From Sporomusaceae bacterium (GTDB lineage: Bacteria > Bacillota > Negativicutes > UBA1444): a stretch of DNA of 64,000 bases. The stretch lies in NCBI GenBank assembly GCA_018434355.1, contig JAHDPL010000007.1, positions 62,001 to 126,000 of the forward strand. Reading direction: 5' to 3'. Below, in pieces: positions 7,453 through 15,725 of this stretch; position 1 is the stretch's first letter, and the number at the start of each line of letters is the position of its first letter. A model generated the notes under the pieces. It searched no databases. It saw only the letters and a list, made by a program, of their open reading frames with translations, and had not been told where the DNA came from. A program made the translations under genes and the position numbers.

Positions 7453-8325
7453 ACCCCTTGGCAGTTTCTCAAGCGAGTGGCTGTCGCCAAACCCAATCAT
7501 AAAGCGATTTTCGGTATTGCCTGTCGCGACTTCGCCTTGCAGCTGCAGCAAGGAGCGCCCCAGAGCGGGGGGGAAGGAACGCACGAGGAGCGAACGCAGC
7601 GACCTGCGACACCGACTGAACTGGAAAGGATTAATCCAGCCGACTTGCCTGGCATCATCCGCAGATTGCGGCGGGTGTTTCGCAATTTGCGGGTAGTTCC
7701 GTCGCGGCGCAGCAAAACAGATCCGGCAGCGCAAGTGCTTGATGTCAGGAAGAGTATCTTGCGCAGCCTGCGTTATGGTGGAGACTGGATTCCGTTTGCT
7801 TTCCGCCGTCGCAAGCTGCGCCAGCCCAATCTGGTCGTCTTATGTGATGTTTCGGCCTCGATGATACAGCACGTTGGGTTTACGGTTCCGCTGCTGTTTG
7901 CGCTTTCCCACAGCACTGCCAAAATCAATGCGTTTGTTTGTGCCGGCGATCTGGAACCAGTCACTTCCTATTTCAAACACACGCAGGATTTTTCGGTAGC
8001 CGTTGACCGATTGTTGCAAGAAACCAGACAAGTCGGACGCGGCACTCAATTGGCCCGTTCGTTTCAACAGTTGTTGCAACAACCTGACCTCCGACTTACT
8101 TCGTCAACCTGTCTGATTGTTGTAAGCGATGCGGAAACGATCGAACCGGACGAATGTGTCAGGACGCTGAAACGGCTTGCCGGTCGTGTCCGTAAAGTGC
8201 TTTGGCTGAACACCCAGCGTCGAGGTCTCTGGAACAAGGCGGTCGTTGGGGAACTGCGCCGTCATTGCAGCATGGAGGTTTGCACGTCGCTGAACCATAC
8301 AATTCGTTGCCTGAACAGACTTTAG
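7447..8325 (+). CDS. VWA domain protein, CoxE type, short N-terminus
   Basis: The C-terminal half is a CoxE-like von Willebrand A domain with the MIDAS motif CDVSASM, a later GRGTQLARSF and LIVVSDAETIEPDE. It is preceded by the typical Arg-rich stretch (RRLRRVFRNLRVV). Such proteins pair with MoxR ATPases. Relatives usually have about 150 extra N-terminal residues, which are missing here. The start is uncertain: in-frame TTG (7447) and GTG (7477) lack a good ribosome-binding site, and the frame stays open back into moxR. Translation may instead come from a -1 frameshift, giving a MoxR-VWA fusion. About 292 residues if started at 7447. Confidence 0.75.
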   Translation: MRTPWQFLKRVAVAKPNHKAIFGIACRDFALQLQQGAPQSGGEGTHEERTQRPATPTELERINPADLPGIIRRLRRVFRNLRVVPSRRSKTDPAAQVLDVRKSILRSLRYGGDWIPFAFRRRKLRQPNLVVLCDVSASMIQHVGFTVPLLFALSHSTAKINAFVCAGDLEPVTSYFKHTQDFSVAVDRLLQETRQVGRGTQLARSFQQLLQQPDLRLTSSTCLIVVSDAETIEPDECVRTLKRLAGRVRKVLWLNTQRRGLWNKAVVGELRRHCSMEVCTSLNHTIRCLNRL

Positions 8326-8339
8326 TATCTTTTTTAATC

Positions 8340-8368
8340 TTGCCAGGGGCATTTTCAAGTGGTAAGAT
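8340..8368 (+). promoter_or_regulatory. Sigma-A promoter for the small lipoprotein
   Basis: TTGCCA (8340-8345) and TAAGAT (8363-8368) are separated by 17 bases, and a 38-base leader precedes the ATG at 8406. Confidence 0.6.
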
Positions 8369-8405
8369 AACACCGTTTGAAAAAAAGAACCTGGAGGAAT
8401 GGTCT

Positions 8406-8756
8406 ATGCGAAAGAAAATGTCCCTGTTTCTGGTCCTGGTGTTTTCCCTGGCGCTTCTGTTGACTGGTTGCGGCGATTCCGCAGCGAAACAGGAAGCAAA
8501 CAAACTGACAGCCGGCAAAGAGTACACTTTTAAAGTTTCTTCTTATGCCGCAAAAGACGAAGCAACCGCGAAAAAAATGGTGGAACTGATCCGTTCGGAG
8601 AATGACTCGGTGCTTGGCAAGATGACTATGGACAAGGTAATCGATGGGATGGACGATGGCGCCAAAGTTACTGTAGTATCGCAACAGGCCAATATCGTCA
8701 AAGTGAAATATAAAGGCGCCGAACTCTATGTTTTTGCCGATCATTTAAAACCCTGA
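8406..8756 (+). CDS. Small lipoprotein (116 aa)
   Basis: The ATG at 8406 follows CTGGAGGAATGG, a strong ribosome-binding site. It opens a classic lipoprotein signal: MRKKM, a hydrophobic core and the lipobox LLTGC, with the lipidated Cys near residue 22. The mature part is Lys-rich with repeated acidic/basic helices and ends in a beta-rich VTVVSQQANIVKVKYKG...YVFADHLKP that resembles an SH3-like fold. I cannot assign a function. The frame is open upstream into the VWA gene, but that extension has no start signal. It has its own promoter and is followed by a terminator. Confidence 0.8.
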   Translation: MRKKMSLFLVLVFSLALLLTGCGDSAAKQEANKLTAGKEYTFKVSSYAAKDEATAKKMVELIRSENDSVLGKMTMDKVIDGMDDGAKVTVVSQQANIVKVKYKGAELYVFADHLKP

Positions 8757-8778
8757 CCGTCACGACCTGAATCAACAA

Positions 8779-8809
8779 GAGTGTGTCCCGCTACGGGGCG
8801 CACTCTTTT
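8779..8809 (+). terminator. Intrinsic terminator after lipoprotein gene
   Basis: An 11-bp stem (GAGTGTGTCCC paired with GGGGCGCACTC, two G-U pairs) with loop GCTAC is followed by TTTT. The T-run overlaps the -35 box of the ispH promoter. Confidence 0.8.
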
Positions 8810-8836
8810 GCGTTTCAGGCCGAAAATCGCTATAAT
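8808..8836 (+). promoter_or_regulatory. Sigma-A promoter for ispH-S1
   Basis: TTGCGT (8808-8813), 17-base spacer, perfect TATAAT (8831-8836). The ispH ATG is 28 bases further on, behind GGGAGGT. Confidence 0.8.
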
Positions 8837-8864
8837 ATACAAAGACTCACTTTGGGAGGTTTGC

Positions 8865-10838
8865 ATGGAAGTCTTGCTTGCCCGGAACATGGGTTTTTGT
8901 TATGGCGTCCGTAGGGCTGTCGATATGGCTTTTGCGGCTGAAACCGGATCGACGGATAAAAAACTGGCCACACTGGGCCCTTTGATTCACAATCCGCAAA
9001 TGATTGCAAAACTGGCAACCCGTGGAGTGACTGTCATTGATTCCCTATCGGAAGCTGCGGGCAGAACCGTTTTGATCCGTTCACATGGCGTAGGGCCGGA
9101 AGTCTATGCCGAGGCAGCCCGCTGTGAGATTGCACTGCAGGATGCGACCTGTCCCCATGTGAAAAAAGCGCAGCAGGCCGCGCGCCAATTTGCTGACCGC
9201 GGTTTTCGGGTAGTGGTAGCCGGCGAAAAGAACCACCAGGAGGTTAAGAGTATTTTAGCCTGGGCCGGTCCGGACGCAATCGCGGCGGAAACCCCGCAAG
9301 ACATTGCCGACTACCCGGCTGTCGATAAAATCGGGCTTGTGTCGCAGACAACACTGGAGCGGGAAACTTTTGAGGCGATCAAGGCGGAGTTGGCTCCCAA
9401 AGCGACAGTATTTGAAGTGGCGCCGACCATTTGCACAGCTACCGAAGAGCGGCAGCAAGCAGCCCGTTTATTGGCGGAAACTGTTGAAGTCGTCGTAGTG
9501 GTCGGCGGTCGAAACAGCGCCAATACCAGGCATTTGGCGGACGTCTGCCGCAAGGCCGGCGTGCGAACTTATCATGTTGAAACTGCCGGGGAGTTGGATT
9601 TGGCCTGGTTTTCCGGTGTGACAAGAGCAGGGATAACAGCCGGCGCTTCGACACCGGACTGGATAATTGAGGAGGTTAAGCAAAGAATGGAAAACATGGA
9701 ACAAGTGACTCTGGAAAAGCAGGATCGGTTATCGCAGGGGGCGGTATTGGCTGGAAAAGTAGTCGGGATCAATAAGGATCTCGTATTTGTCGATATCGGA
9801 CAAAAATCGGAAGGCTTTATCACCTTGGCTGAACTCGCCTGGCCTACGCCGACTGATGCGAATGAAGTCGTCAAAATCGGTCAATTGCTGAATGTATTGG
9901 TTGTGGAACCCGAAACGGCGGAAGGTTCTGTTCGTTTGTCAAAGCTGCAGGCGGATCGTCTGCTGGCTTGGGATCGCATGGAAGAATCCCTGAAAGATGG
10001 CGAACCGCTCGATGTTGTTGTCAGCGGAGCTGTAAAGGGTGGTCTTTCGGTAAGCGCCTTCGGCATTCGCTGCTTTATGCCTGCTTCTCAGATCGATACG
10101 GCTTTTGTCGAAGACTTGACGCCGTTTGTCGGTCAGACGCTGACGGCGCTGCCGATCGAGGTCGACAGGGACAAGCAACGGGCAGTTTTTTCCCGCCGGG
10201 CATTGCTGGACCAACAACGGCAAAAAGCGGAATTGGAAGCGATCAAAAAATTGGCGCCGGGACAAGTCCTTGACGGGGTAGTGCGTCGACTGGCTTCGTT
10301 CGGTGCGTTTGTCGATGTGGGCGGTATCGAGGGTCTGGTTCATGTTTCCGAGATGGCCTGGCATCGGGTCAAAGACGCCGCAGATCTGCTGAAAGTTGGC
10401 GATGAAGTGCGCGTTCAGGTCTTGAAGGTCGACGATGAGCTGCGCAAAGTATCGCTGGGCATGAAACAGTTGCAGCAAGATCCCTGGCATAAAGCTGTCA
10501 GTGAATTTGCCGAAGGGACGACAGTCGCCGGCAAAGTGACCCGGACCTCTAAGTTCGGCGCCTTTGTTGAATTGGCTGCCGGCGTGGAGGGTCTGGTTCA
10601 CATTTCCGAGTTGTCTGATCGCCGGGTGGCTAATGCTGAGGAAATCGTGCAAGTCGGGCAGAAGGTGTCGGTTAAGATTCTCAGTGTAGATCCGGTTGCC
10701 AAACGGATCAGCCTGAGTATGGTCAAAGCGCAGGAAGACGCTGACCGTCAGGAATACGCGCCGTTCCTCGGTGGATCTGCTTCGCTTGGCGCGACGATTG
10801 GCGATAAACTGGGACATCTGTTCAAAAATAGGGAGTAA
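8865..10838 (+). CDS. ispH: IspH (HMBPP reductase) fused to four S1 RNA-binding repeats
   Basis: The ATG at 8865 behind GGGAGGT gives 657 residues; an upstream extension has no start signal. Residues 1-280 are 4-hydroxy-3-methylbut-2-enyl diphosphate reductase, last step of the MEP isoprenoid pathway. The 4Fe-4S cysteines C12, C96 and C190 are present, with H42, H74, H124 and E126 of the active site and NSANT near 217-221. Residues about 290-620 form four S1 repeats, the last two with clear FGAFV...GLVH(V/I)SE signatures. This fusion is known in Clostridia and Negativicutes, where the S1 part is annotated as ribosomal protein S1-like. The IPP isomerase follows immediately. Confidence 0.96.
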   Translation: MEVLLARNMGFCYGVRRAVDMAFAAETGSTDKKLATLGPLIHNPQMIAKLATRGVTVIDSLSEAAGRTVLIRSHGVGPEVYAEAARCEIALQDATCPHVKKAQQAARQFADRGFRVVVAGEKNHQEVKSILAWAGPDAIAAETPQDIADYPAVDKIGLVSQTTLERETFEAIKAELAPKATVFEVAPTICTATEERQQAARLLAETVEVVVVVGGRNSANTRHLADVCRKAGVRTYHVETAGELDLAWFSGVTRAGITAGASTPDWIIEEVKQRMENMEQVTLEKQDRLSQGAVLAGKVVGINKDLVFVDIGQKSEGFITLAELAWPTPTDANEVVKIGQLLNVLVVEPETAEGSVRLSKLQADRLLAWDRMEESLKDGEPLDVVVSGAVKGGLSVSAFGIRCFMPASQIDTAFVEDLTPFVGQTLTALPIEVDRDKQRAVFSRRALLDQQRQKAELEAIKKLAPGQVLDGVVRRLASFGAFVDVGGIEGLVHVSEMAWHRVKDAADLLKVGDEVRVQVLKVDDELRKVSLGMKQLQQDPWHKAVSEFAEGTTVAGKVTRTSKFGAFVELAAGVEGLVHISELSDRRVANAEEIVQVGQKVSVKILSVDPVAKRISLSMVKAQEDADRQEYAPFLGGSASLGATIGDKLGHLFKNRE

Positions 10839-10843
10839 GCAAG

Positions 10844-11920
10844 TTGACGACTCGACAATCACGAAAACTCGACCATTTGAGGCACACGCTGGAATTGGCG
10901 GATGGACCGGCGGACAGCGGTTTTTCCGATATCACGCTGATCCACAATTGCCTGCCGGAGCTGAAACTGGAGGAGGTTTCCCTGGAAACCGATTGCGCCG
11001 GGATGCGCTTGTCGCATCCCGTGATTATCAATGCGATGACCGGCGGCGCTGCCGGTCTGACCGCAGTCAATGCGCGTCTGGCCGAAGTGGCGTTCCGGAC
11101 CGGGGCGGTCATGGCGGTGGGGTCTCAGTTTGTGGCCTTGCAGCAACCGGAGGTGGCCGAGTCGTTTCGTATCGTGCGCCAGGTCAATCCAGACGGATTG
11201 ATTTGGGCAAATATCGGCGCTTATGCTACCGTGGACCAGGCGCGGCAGGTCGTGGACATGATTCGGGCCGATGCGTTGCAGGTGCATTTGAATGCGGCGC
11301 AGGAAATCAGTATGCTGGAGGGGGACGCCGATTTTTGCGGTTGGTTGCGGCGCATAGAGCAAATGGTCCGCCAACTGTCGGTACCGGTCATTGTGAAAGA
11401 AACCGGTTGCGGCATGGGCATGGAGCAAATCCGCATGTTGTCGTCTCTCGGCGTTGCAGCAGTCGATATCGGCGGAGCAGGCGGCACCAACTTCCTGGCG
11501 ATTGAAAACTCCCGGACCGGTCAAAAACTGTCGCAGGATTTGCTAGCCTGGGGCATTCCCACCGCAATCAGCGCGTTGGAGGCGAGTGAAGTTTTGCCGC
11601 CGACAACGGATCTGATCGTTTCAGGTGGCGTGCGTACGCCGCTTGACGCAGCAAAGGCGCTGGCAATCGGCGCAGCGGCAGTCGGCATTGCAGCTCCGCT
11701 GTTGCGGTTGACCGAGCAGTCCGGTGTTGCGGCGGCGGTTCTTTGGTTGGAGCAGTATTTGAAGACGTTGAAAAAACTGTCGTTGCTGTTGGGACGACGT
11801 TCGGTGGCGGAGTTGCGGAGCCAGCCGATGGTGATCGGCGGTAAAGCATCTGACTGGCTGTCGGCGCGAGGCATCTTGGTTGATAAATACGCGCGGAGAA
11901 ATCCGGCAGGGGAGAGATGA
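10844..11920 (+). CDS. fni: Isopentenyl-diphosphate delta-isomerase, type II (FMN-dependent)
   Basis: The 358-residue TIM-barrel protein begins TTG-encoded MTTRQSRKLDHLRHTL, with GGGAG eight bases upstream. Family blocks include VIINAMTGGA near residue 65, MAVGSQ, HLNAAQE near residue 150, VIVKETGCGMG near 185-195 and VDIGGAGGTNF. These contribute FMN, NADPH and substrate binding. It interconverts IPP and DMAPP, so it works directly after IspH, its upstream neighbour. The stop overlaps the ATG of the next gene. Confidence 0.96.
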   Translation: MTTRQSRKLDHLRHTLELADGPADSGFSDITLIHNCLPELKLEEVSLETDCAGMRLSHPVIINAMTGGAAGLTAVNARLAEVAFRTGAVMAVGSQFVALQQPEVAESFRIVRQVNPDGLIWANIGAYATVDQARQVVDMIRADALQVHLNAAQEISMLEGDADFCGWLRRIEQMVRQLSVPVIVKETGCGMGMEQIRMLSSLGVAAVDIGGAGGTNFLAIENSRTGQKLSQDLLAWGIPTAISALEASEVLPPTTDLIVSGGVRTPLDAAKALAIGAAAVGIAAPLLRLTEQSGVAAAVLWLEQYLKTLKKLSLLLGRRSVAELRSQPMVIGGKASDWLSARGILVDKYARRNPAGER

Positions 11921-13233
11921 ACATGTCGGCAGGAGCGATCATATCGGCGGTTCAACCGGCAGGCAAAGCTGAGCGGGCCGGACTCGTCCCCGGCGATGAG
12001 ATATTGCGGATCAACGGCGAAACGGTTCAGGATTTGATTGACTTAAGTTTTGCGCTGGCCGAGGAAAAAATTGAGCTCGAAGTAAAGAAACATTCTGGTG
12101 AAATCGTCCGTATGCAGATAAAAAAGAAATTGGATGAAGCCTTGGGATTCGAGTTTGAGAGCGCCGTGTTTGACCGGGTGCGAACCTGCGCAAACAAGTG
12201 CCTTTTTTGTTTTGTCGACCAAATGCCGTCAGGCTTGCGCGATACTTTGTATGTCAAAGATGACGATTACCGGTTGTCCTTTTTGTATAGCAACTTTGTC
12301 ACGCTCACCAACCTGACGGAAGCCGACTTTCAGCGGATTCGACGACTGCACTTGTCGCCGCTCTATATTTCGGTGCATACGACGGATGGAACGTTGCGCG
12401 AGCGCCTGCTCGGTACGCCGCGCGCCGCAAAGATAATGGAACAACTTCGTCGGTTCGCTGAAGCAGGCATAGAGATGCATACGCAAGTGGTGCTATGCCC
12501 GGATCACAATGATGGCGAACAGCTGACAAAGACAATCCTCGAACTGGCGGAGTTGCGACCGGAAATCTTGTCGCTGGCAATCGTACCGGTCGGCTTGACC
12601 CGCTTTCGGACAAGTTGTCAACCGCTACGCAGCTTTACAGCAACTGAGGCGGCGGCTATTGTCAGAGAAGTGAATGGTTGGCAACAAAAATTCCGGGCCG
12701 AAACTGAGAACTCTTTCGTCTATCTTTCAGATGAGTTTTACTTGAAAGCGGGACTGCCGATTCCTGCCGAAGAAATCTATGACGGGTATCCACAGCTGGA
12801 AAATGGCATCGGTCTGGTTCGCAGTTTTTTGTCAGATTGGGATGCAACTGGCGGATGCGGCGCTCTGGAGTCTTCTTCGGATCGTCCATCAGGCCGCACT
12901 GTAATTATCAGCGGTACTGCTTTTGCTCCGACATTAGCCGAACTATTGCGATCCTGGGCGCCTGCAGCCCGGGTGGAAGCCGTAGTCAACCGGTTTTTCG
13001 GTCCGGCGGTAAATGTCAGCGGTTTGTTGACAGGCGGCGATATCGCCGCGCATGTCCGTGCATTGGACGAGTCGCCGCAGCGACTGATCATACCGTCCAC
13101 GACATTGCGAAAAGGTGCGGCGGTATTTCTTGACGGGATGACACTGGAAGAACTTGAACGGATCGTGGATGTCCCGGTACTGGTCGTGGATGGCGGATCG
13201 GCGCTGAGGCAAAGCTTGGCGATGGAGGGATGA
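11917..13233 (+). CDS. DUF512 family PDZ / Fe-S (radical-SAM-like) protein
   Basis: The 438-residue protein starts with a PDZ-like domain (residues 5-70; AISAVQPAG...GLVPGDEILRINGE). It then shows a cysteine cluster CANKCLFCFVDQMP near residues 88-101 (CX3CX2C), as in the DUF512 family, followed by a barrel-like region (LYISVHTTDGTLRERLLG) and a C-terminal domain. The function of DUF512 proteins is not established. They commonly sit beside der/engA in Clostridia, as here with one gene between. ATGA overlap with fni and with the following cobO suggests one operon. Confidence 0.92.
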   Translation: MNMSAGAIISAVQPAGKAERAGLVPGDEILRINGETVQDLIDLSFALAEEKIELEVKKHSGEIVRMQIKKKLDEALGFEFESAVFDRVRTCANKCLFCFVDQMPSGLRDTLYVKDDDYRLSFLYSNFVTLTNLTEADFQRIRRLHLSPLYISVHTTDGTLRERLLGTPRAAKIMEQLRRFAEAGIEMHTQVVLCPDHNDGEQLTKTILELAELRPEILSLAIVPVGLTRFRTSCQPLRSFTATEAAAIVREVNGWQQKFRAETENSFVYLSDEFYLKAGLPIPAEEIYDGYPQLENGIGLVRSFLSDWDATGGCGALESSSDRPSGRTVIISGTAFAPTLAELLRSWAPAARVEAVVNRFFGPAVNVSGLLTGGDIAAHVRALDESPQRLIIPSTTLRKGAAVFLDGMTLEELERIVDVPVLVVDGGSALRQSLAMEG

Positions 13234-13763
13234 AGTTGACTAAAAAAATGGGATTGCTGCAAGTGTATACCGGAGATGGCAAAGGCAAGACCACGGCCAG
13301 CCTCGGACTGGCCTTGCGGGCGATCGGGCATGGCATGAAAGTCTGTATGATCCAGTTCATGAAGAATAGCGATATTTACGGTGAAGTCCGTCTGGCTGAA
13401 AAAATGCCCGGCTTGACGATTATTCCGGTCGGCCGGCATGATTTTGTCAATTTGAAAAATCCTGAACCGATTGATATCGAGCTGGCTGCGGCAGGCTGGG
13501 AAAAAGCAAAGCATATTATTGGATCGAAACAATATGATATAGTAATACTTGATGAAATTAATGTCGCCTTGTCTTGCGGGGTGTTGGACAAAGCTGCTGT
13601 GGTGCCATTCTTGTCGACAGGCAAGGGAGTCGTCGAAGTGGTGGCGACAGGCTGCTGGGCGCCGCAGGAATTAATCGATGTTGCTGACCTGGTGACGGAA
13701 ATGAAGAACATACGGCATCCTTATTCCAAGGGTGTCGATAGTCGTGAAGGGATTGATCATTAA
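13230..13763 (+). CDS. cobO: Cob(I)yrinic acid a,c-diamide adenosyltransferase
   Basis: The 177-residue protein has the CobA/BtuR P-loop TGDGKGKTTASLGLALRA at residues 14-31, an early MIQFMKN, VILDEINVALSCG in the middle (Walker-B-like) and a C-terminal RHPYSKGVDSREGIDH. It transfers the adenosyl group of ATP to the cobalt of corrinoids, for synthesis or salvage of coenzyme B12. No other cobalamin genes are in the window, so it may serve salvage. It overlaps the upstream stop by four bases and der follows at once. Confidence 0.94.
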   Translation: MKLTKKMGLLQVYTGDGKGKTTASLGLALRAIGHGMKVCMIQFMKNSDIYGEVRLAEKMPGLTIIPVGRHDFVNLKNPEPIDIELAAAGWEKAKHIIGSKQYDIVILDEINVALSCGVLDKAAVVPFLSTGKGVVEVVATGCWAPQELIDVADLVTEMKNIRHPYSKGVDSREGIDH

Positions 13764-15086
13764 ATGGCAAAACCAATCGTAGCCATTGTCGGACGCCCCA
13801 ACGTGGGCAAGTCGACCTTATTCAACCGGATTGCTGAGAAACGGGTTTCGATCGTCGACGATACTCCCGGTGTAACCCGCGACCGAATTTATGCCGATGC
13901 CGAATGGACCGGGCATGAATTTGCCTTGGTTGATACCGGAGGCATTGACTTCAACGAGGCCGACGAACTGTTACCGGCTATGCGGAATCAGGCAAAGCTG
14001 GCGATGGAGGAAGCCGACGTCATTTTGTTTGTTGTGGACGGAAAAGTGGGAATTACCGATGTCGACCAAATGATCGTGTCGATGCTGCGGACAACCAAAA
14101 AGCCGGTAGTGTTAGCTGTTAACAAAGTCGACAATCTCAAAGGCGTGACTGACAGTTACGAGTTTTACGGGCTGGGACTCGGCGAGCCGTTTGCCGTGTC
14201 CGCTATCAACGCGCTGAATCTAGGCGATTTGCTGGATGCGATCGTTCAAGCTTTGCCGGAGGAAGCGCCGGTTGAAGATGAACCCGACACCATCCGCGTG
14301 GCGGTCGTCGGACGACCGAACGTCGGCAAGTCATCACTGGTCAACGCACTACTTGGGCAGGAACGCGTTGTGGTAAGCAATATTCCCGGTACGACCCGCG
14401 ATGCGGTCGATACCTATTTCAAACAAGACGGGGTTACCTTTATCTTTGTCGATACCGCCGGTATGCGGCGGCGCGGCAGGATTGACGCGGCGCTGGAACG
14501 TTACAGCGTAATCCGCAGTTTGCGGGCGATCGACCGGGCCGATGTGGTGTTGATGCTGATTGATGCAGTGGATGGGGTTACCGAGCAAGACAAGAAAATT
14601 GCCGGTTATGTCCATGAATCGGGCCGCGCTTCGGTGCTGGTGGTGAATAAATGGGATCTGTTGCCCAAAGACGGTAAAACATCGCTGCGCTACACCGAAA
14701 CGCTACGGCATGAGCTTGGTTTCATGCAATATGCGCCAGTGGTGTTCTTATCGGCGTTGACGAAACAACGAGTCACCCGGATTCCCGAGGTCGTGAAATT
14801 TGTTGCCGAACAGCACGCGATGCGCGTTTCGACCAGCCTGCTGAATCAAGTGGTGCGGGATGCGGTCGGCATCAACCCGCCGCCGTCTGACCGCGGCCGC
14901 AAACTGAAGATATTCTATGCGACACAGGCAGCGGTTCGCCCGCCAACGATCGTATTTTTTGTCAACGATCAGGAACTGATGCATTTTTCCTATTTGCGAT
15001 TCTTGGAAAATAAACTCAGAGAAGCGTTCGGCTTTGAAGGTACACCGCTGAAGCTGGTTGTACGGCCGCGGCAGCAGGAGGAATAG
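13764..15086 (+). CDS. der: Ribosome-assembly GTPase Der (EngA)
   Basis: The 440-residue protein has two tandem GTPase domains, the Der hallmark. The first P-loop GRPNVGKST is at residues 10-18, with DTPGVTRDR and NKVD. The second GRPNVGKSS is near residue 180, with DTAGMRRRG and NKWD. A C-terminal KH-like domain ends near RPRQQEE. It is essential for 50S subunit maturation. Its ATG abuts the cobO stop, and plsY follows after three bases; der-plsY is a common Firmicutes order. Confidence 0.98.
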   Translation: MAKPIVAIVGRPNVGKSTLFNRIAEKRVSIVDDTPGVTRDRIYADAEWTGHEFALVDTGGIDFNEADELLPAMRNQAKLAMEEADVILFVVDGKVGITDVDQMIVSMLRTTKKPVVLAVNKVDNLKGVTDSYEFYGLGLGEPFAVSAINALNLGDLLDAIVQALPEEAPVEDEPDTIRVAVVGRPNVGKSSLVNALLGQERVVVSNIPGTTRDAVDTYFKQDGVTFIFVDTAGMRRRGRIDAALERYSVIRSLRAIDRADVVLMLIDAVDGVTEQDKKIAGYVHESGRASVLVVNKWDLLPKDGKTSLRYTETLRHELGFMQYAPVVFLSALTKQRVTRIPEVVKFVAEQHAMRVSTSLLNQVVRDAVGINPPPSDRGRKLKIFYATQAAVRPPTIVFFVNDQELMHFSYLRFLENKLREAFGFEGTPLKLVVRPRQQEE

Positions 15087-15089
15087 TAA

Positions 15090-15689
15090 ATGGAACTGGC
15101 TGGAGTCATTCTGGCAAGTTATCTGCTTGGTTCGTTGCCGTTTGGTCTTTGGATCGGCCAATGGCTGTACAATGTCGACCTGCGTGAACATGGCAGCAAA
15201 AATACCGGCGCGACCAATGCTTACCGCGTGTTGGGACGCTGGCCGGCGTTGTTGGTGTTTCTCTGTGACACGGCCAAAGGGATGGCCGGTGTCTATCTTG
15301 GCACAGTCTTGCTCGGCAATCCGTTTGCCGAAGTCATGGGCGGAATTGCTGCGATCAGCGGTCATAACTGGTCTGTTCTGCTTGGTTTCAAAGGCGGTCG
15401 CGGCGTTGCCACCGGTTTGGGCGTGATAGCCCTGCTGGCGCCTAAGGTGACGGTGATTGTTTTTGCAGTTTGGGCGATTGTAGTATTTTTGACCAAGTAT
15501 GTGTCATTGGCTTCAATTATCGCGGCGGCGCTGGTGCCGCCCTTGATGTGGTTTTTTGGCGCAGGGACCGAAATTCTGTTGTTTGGCGTGGCGGCGGCAA
15601 CCTTTGTCATCGTTCGGCATCGGCCCAATATCGAGCGGTTGCTGCGCGGCGAAGAACTAAAGATCAAGGCGGCGGAAAAGAAGTCCTAG
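15090..15689 (+). CDS. plsY: Acyl-phosphate:glycerol-3-phosphate acyltransferase
   Basis: This 199-residue integral membrane protein has five or more membrane spans. The PlsY signatures are LGSLPFGLWIG near residue 10, HGSKNTGATNAYRVLGR (residues 35-51), GHNWSVLLGFKGGRGVATG near residues 91-109 and a C-terminal RHRPNIERLL. It transfers acyl groups from acyl-phosphate to glycerol-3-phosphate, the first step in phospholipid synthesis, upstream of PlsC. GGAGGAATAG precedes the ATG. Confidence 0.97.
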   Translation: MELAGVILASYLLGSLPFGLWIGQWLYNVDLREHGSKNTGATNAYRVLGRWPALLVFLCDTAKGMAGVYLGTVLLGNPFAEVMGGIAAISGHNWSVLLGFKGGRGVATGLGVIALLAPKVTVIVFAVWAIVVFLTKYVSLASIIAAALVPPLMWFFGAGTEILLFGVAAATFVIVRHRPNIERLLRGEELKIKAAEKKS

Positions 15690-15725
15690 GAGGAACCGGG
15701 TGAAGATTACAGTGAGGCAAAACTG

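Noticed and set aside
8781-8864. Upstream extension of the ispH frame
   Set aside because: It covers the TATAAT box and terminator; the IspH family N-terminus begins exactly at the ATG at 8865.
9939-10862. Minus-strand open frame (307 codons) opposite the S1 repeats
   Set aside because: Shadow of ispH-S1; no start signal and no recognisable domain.
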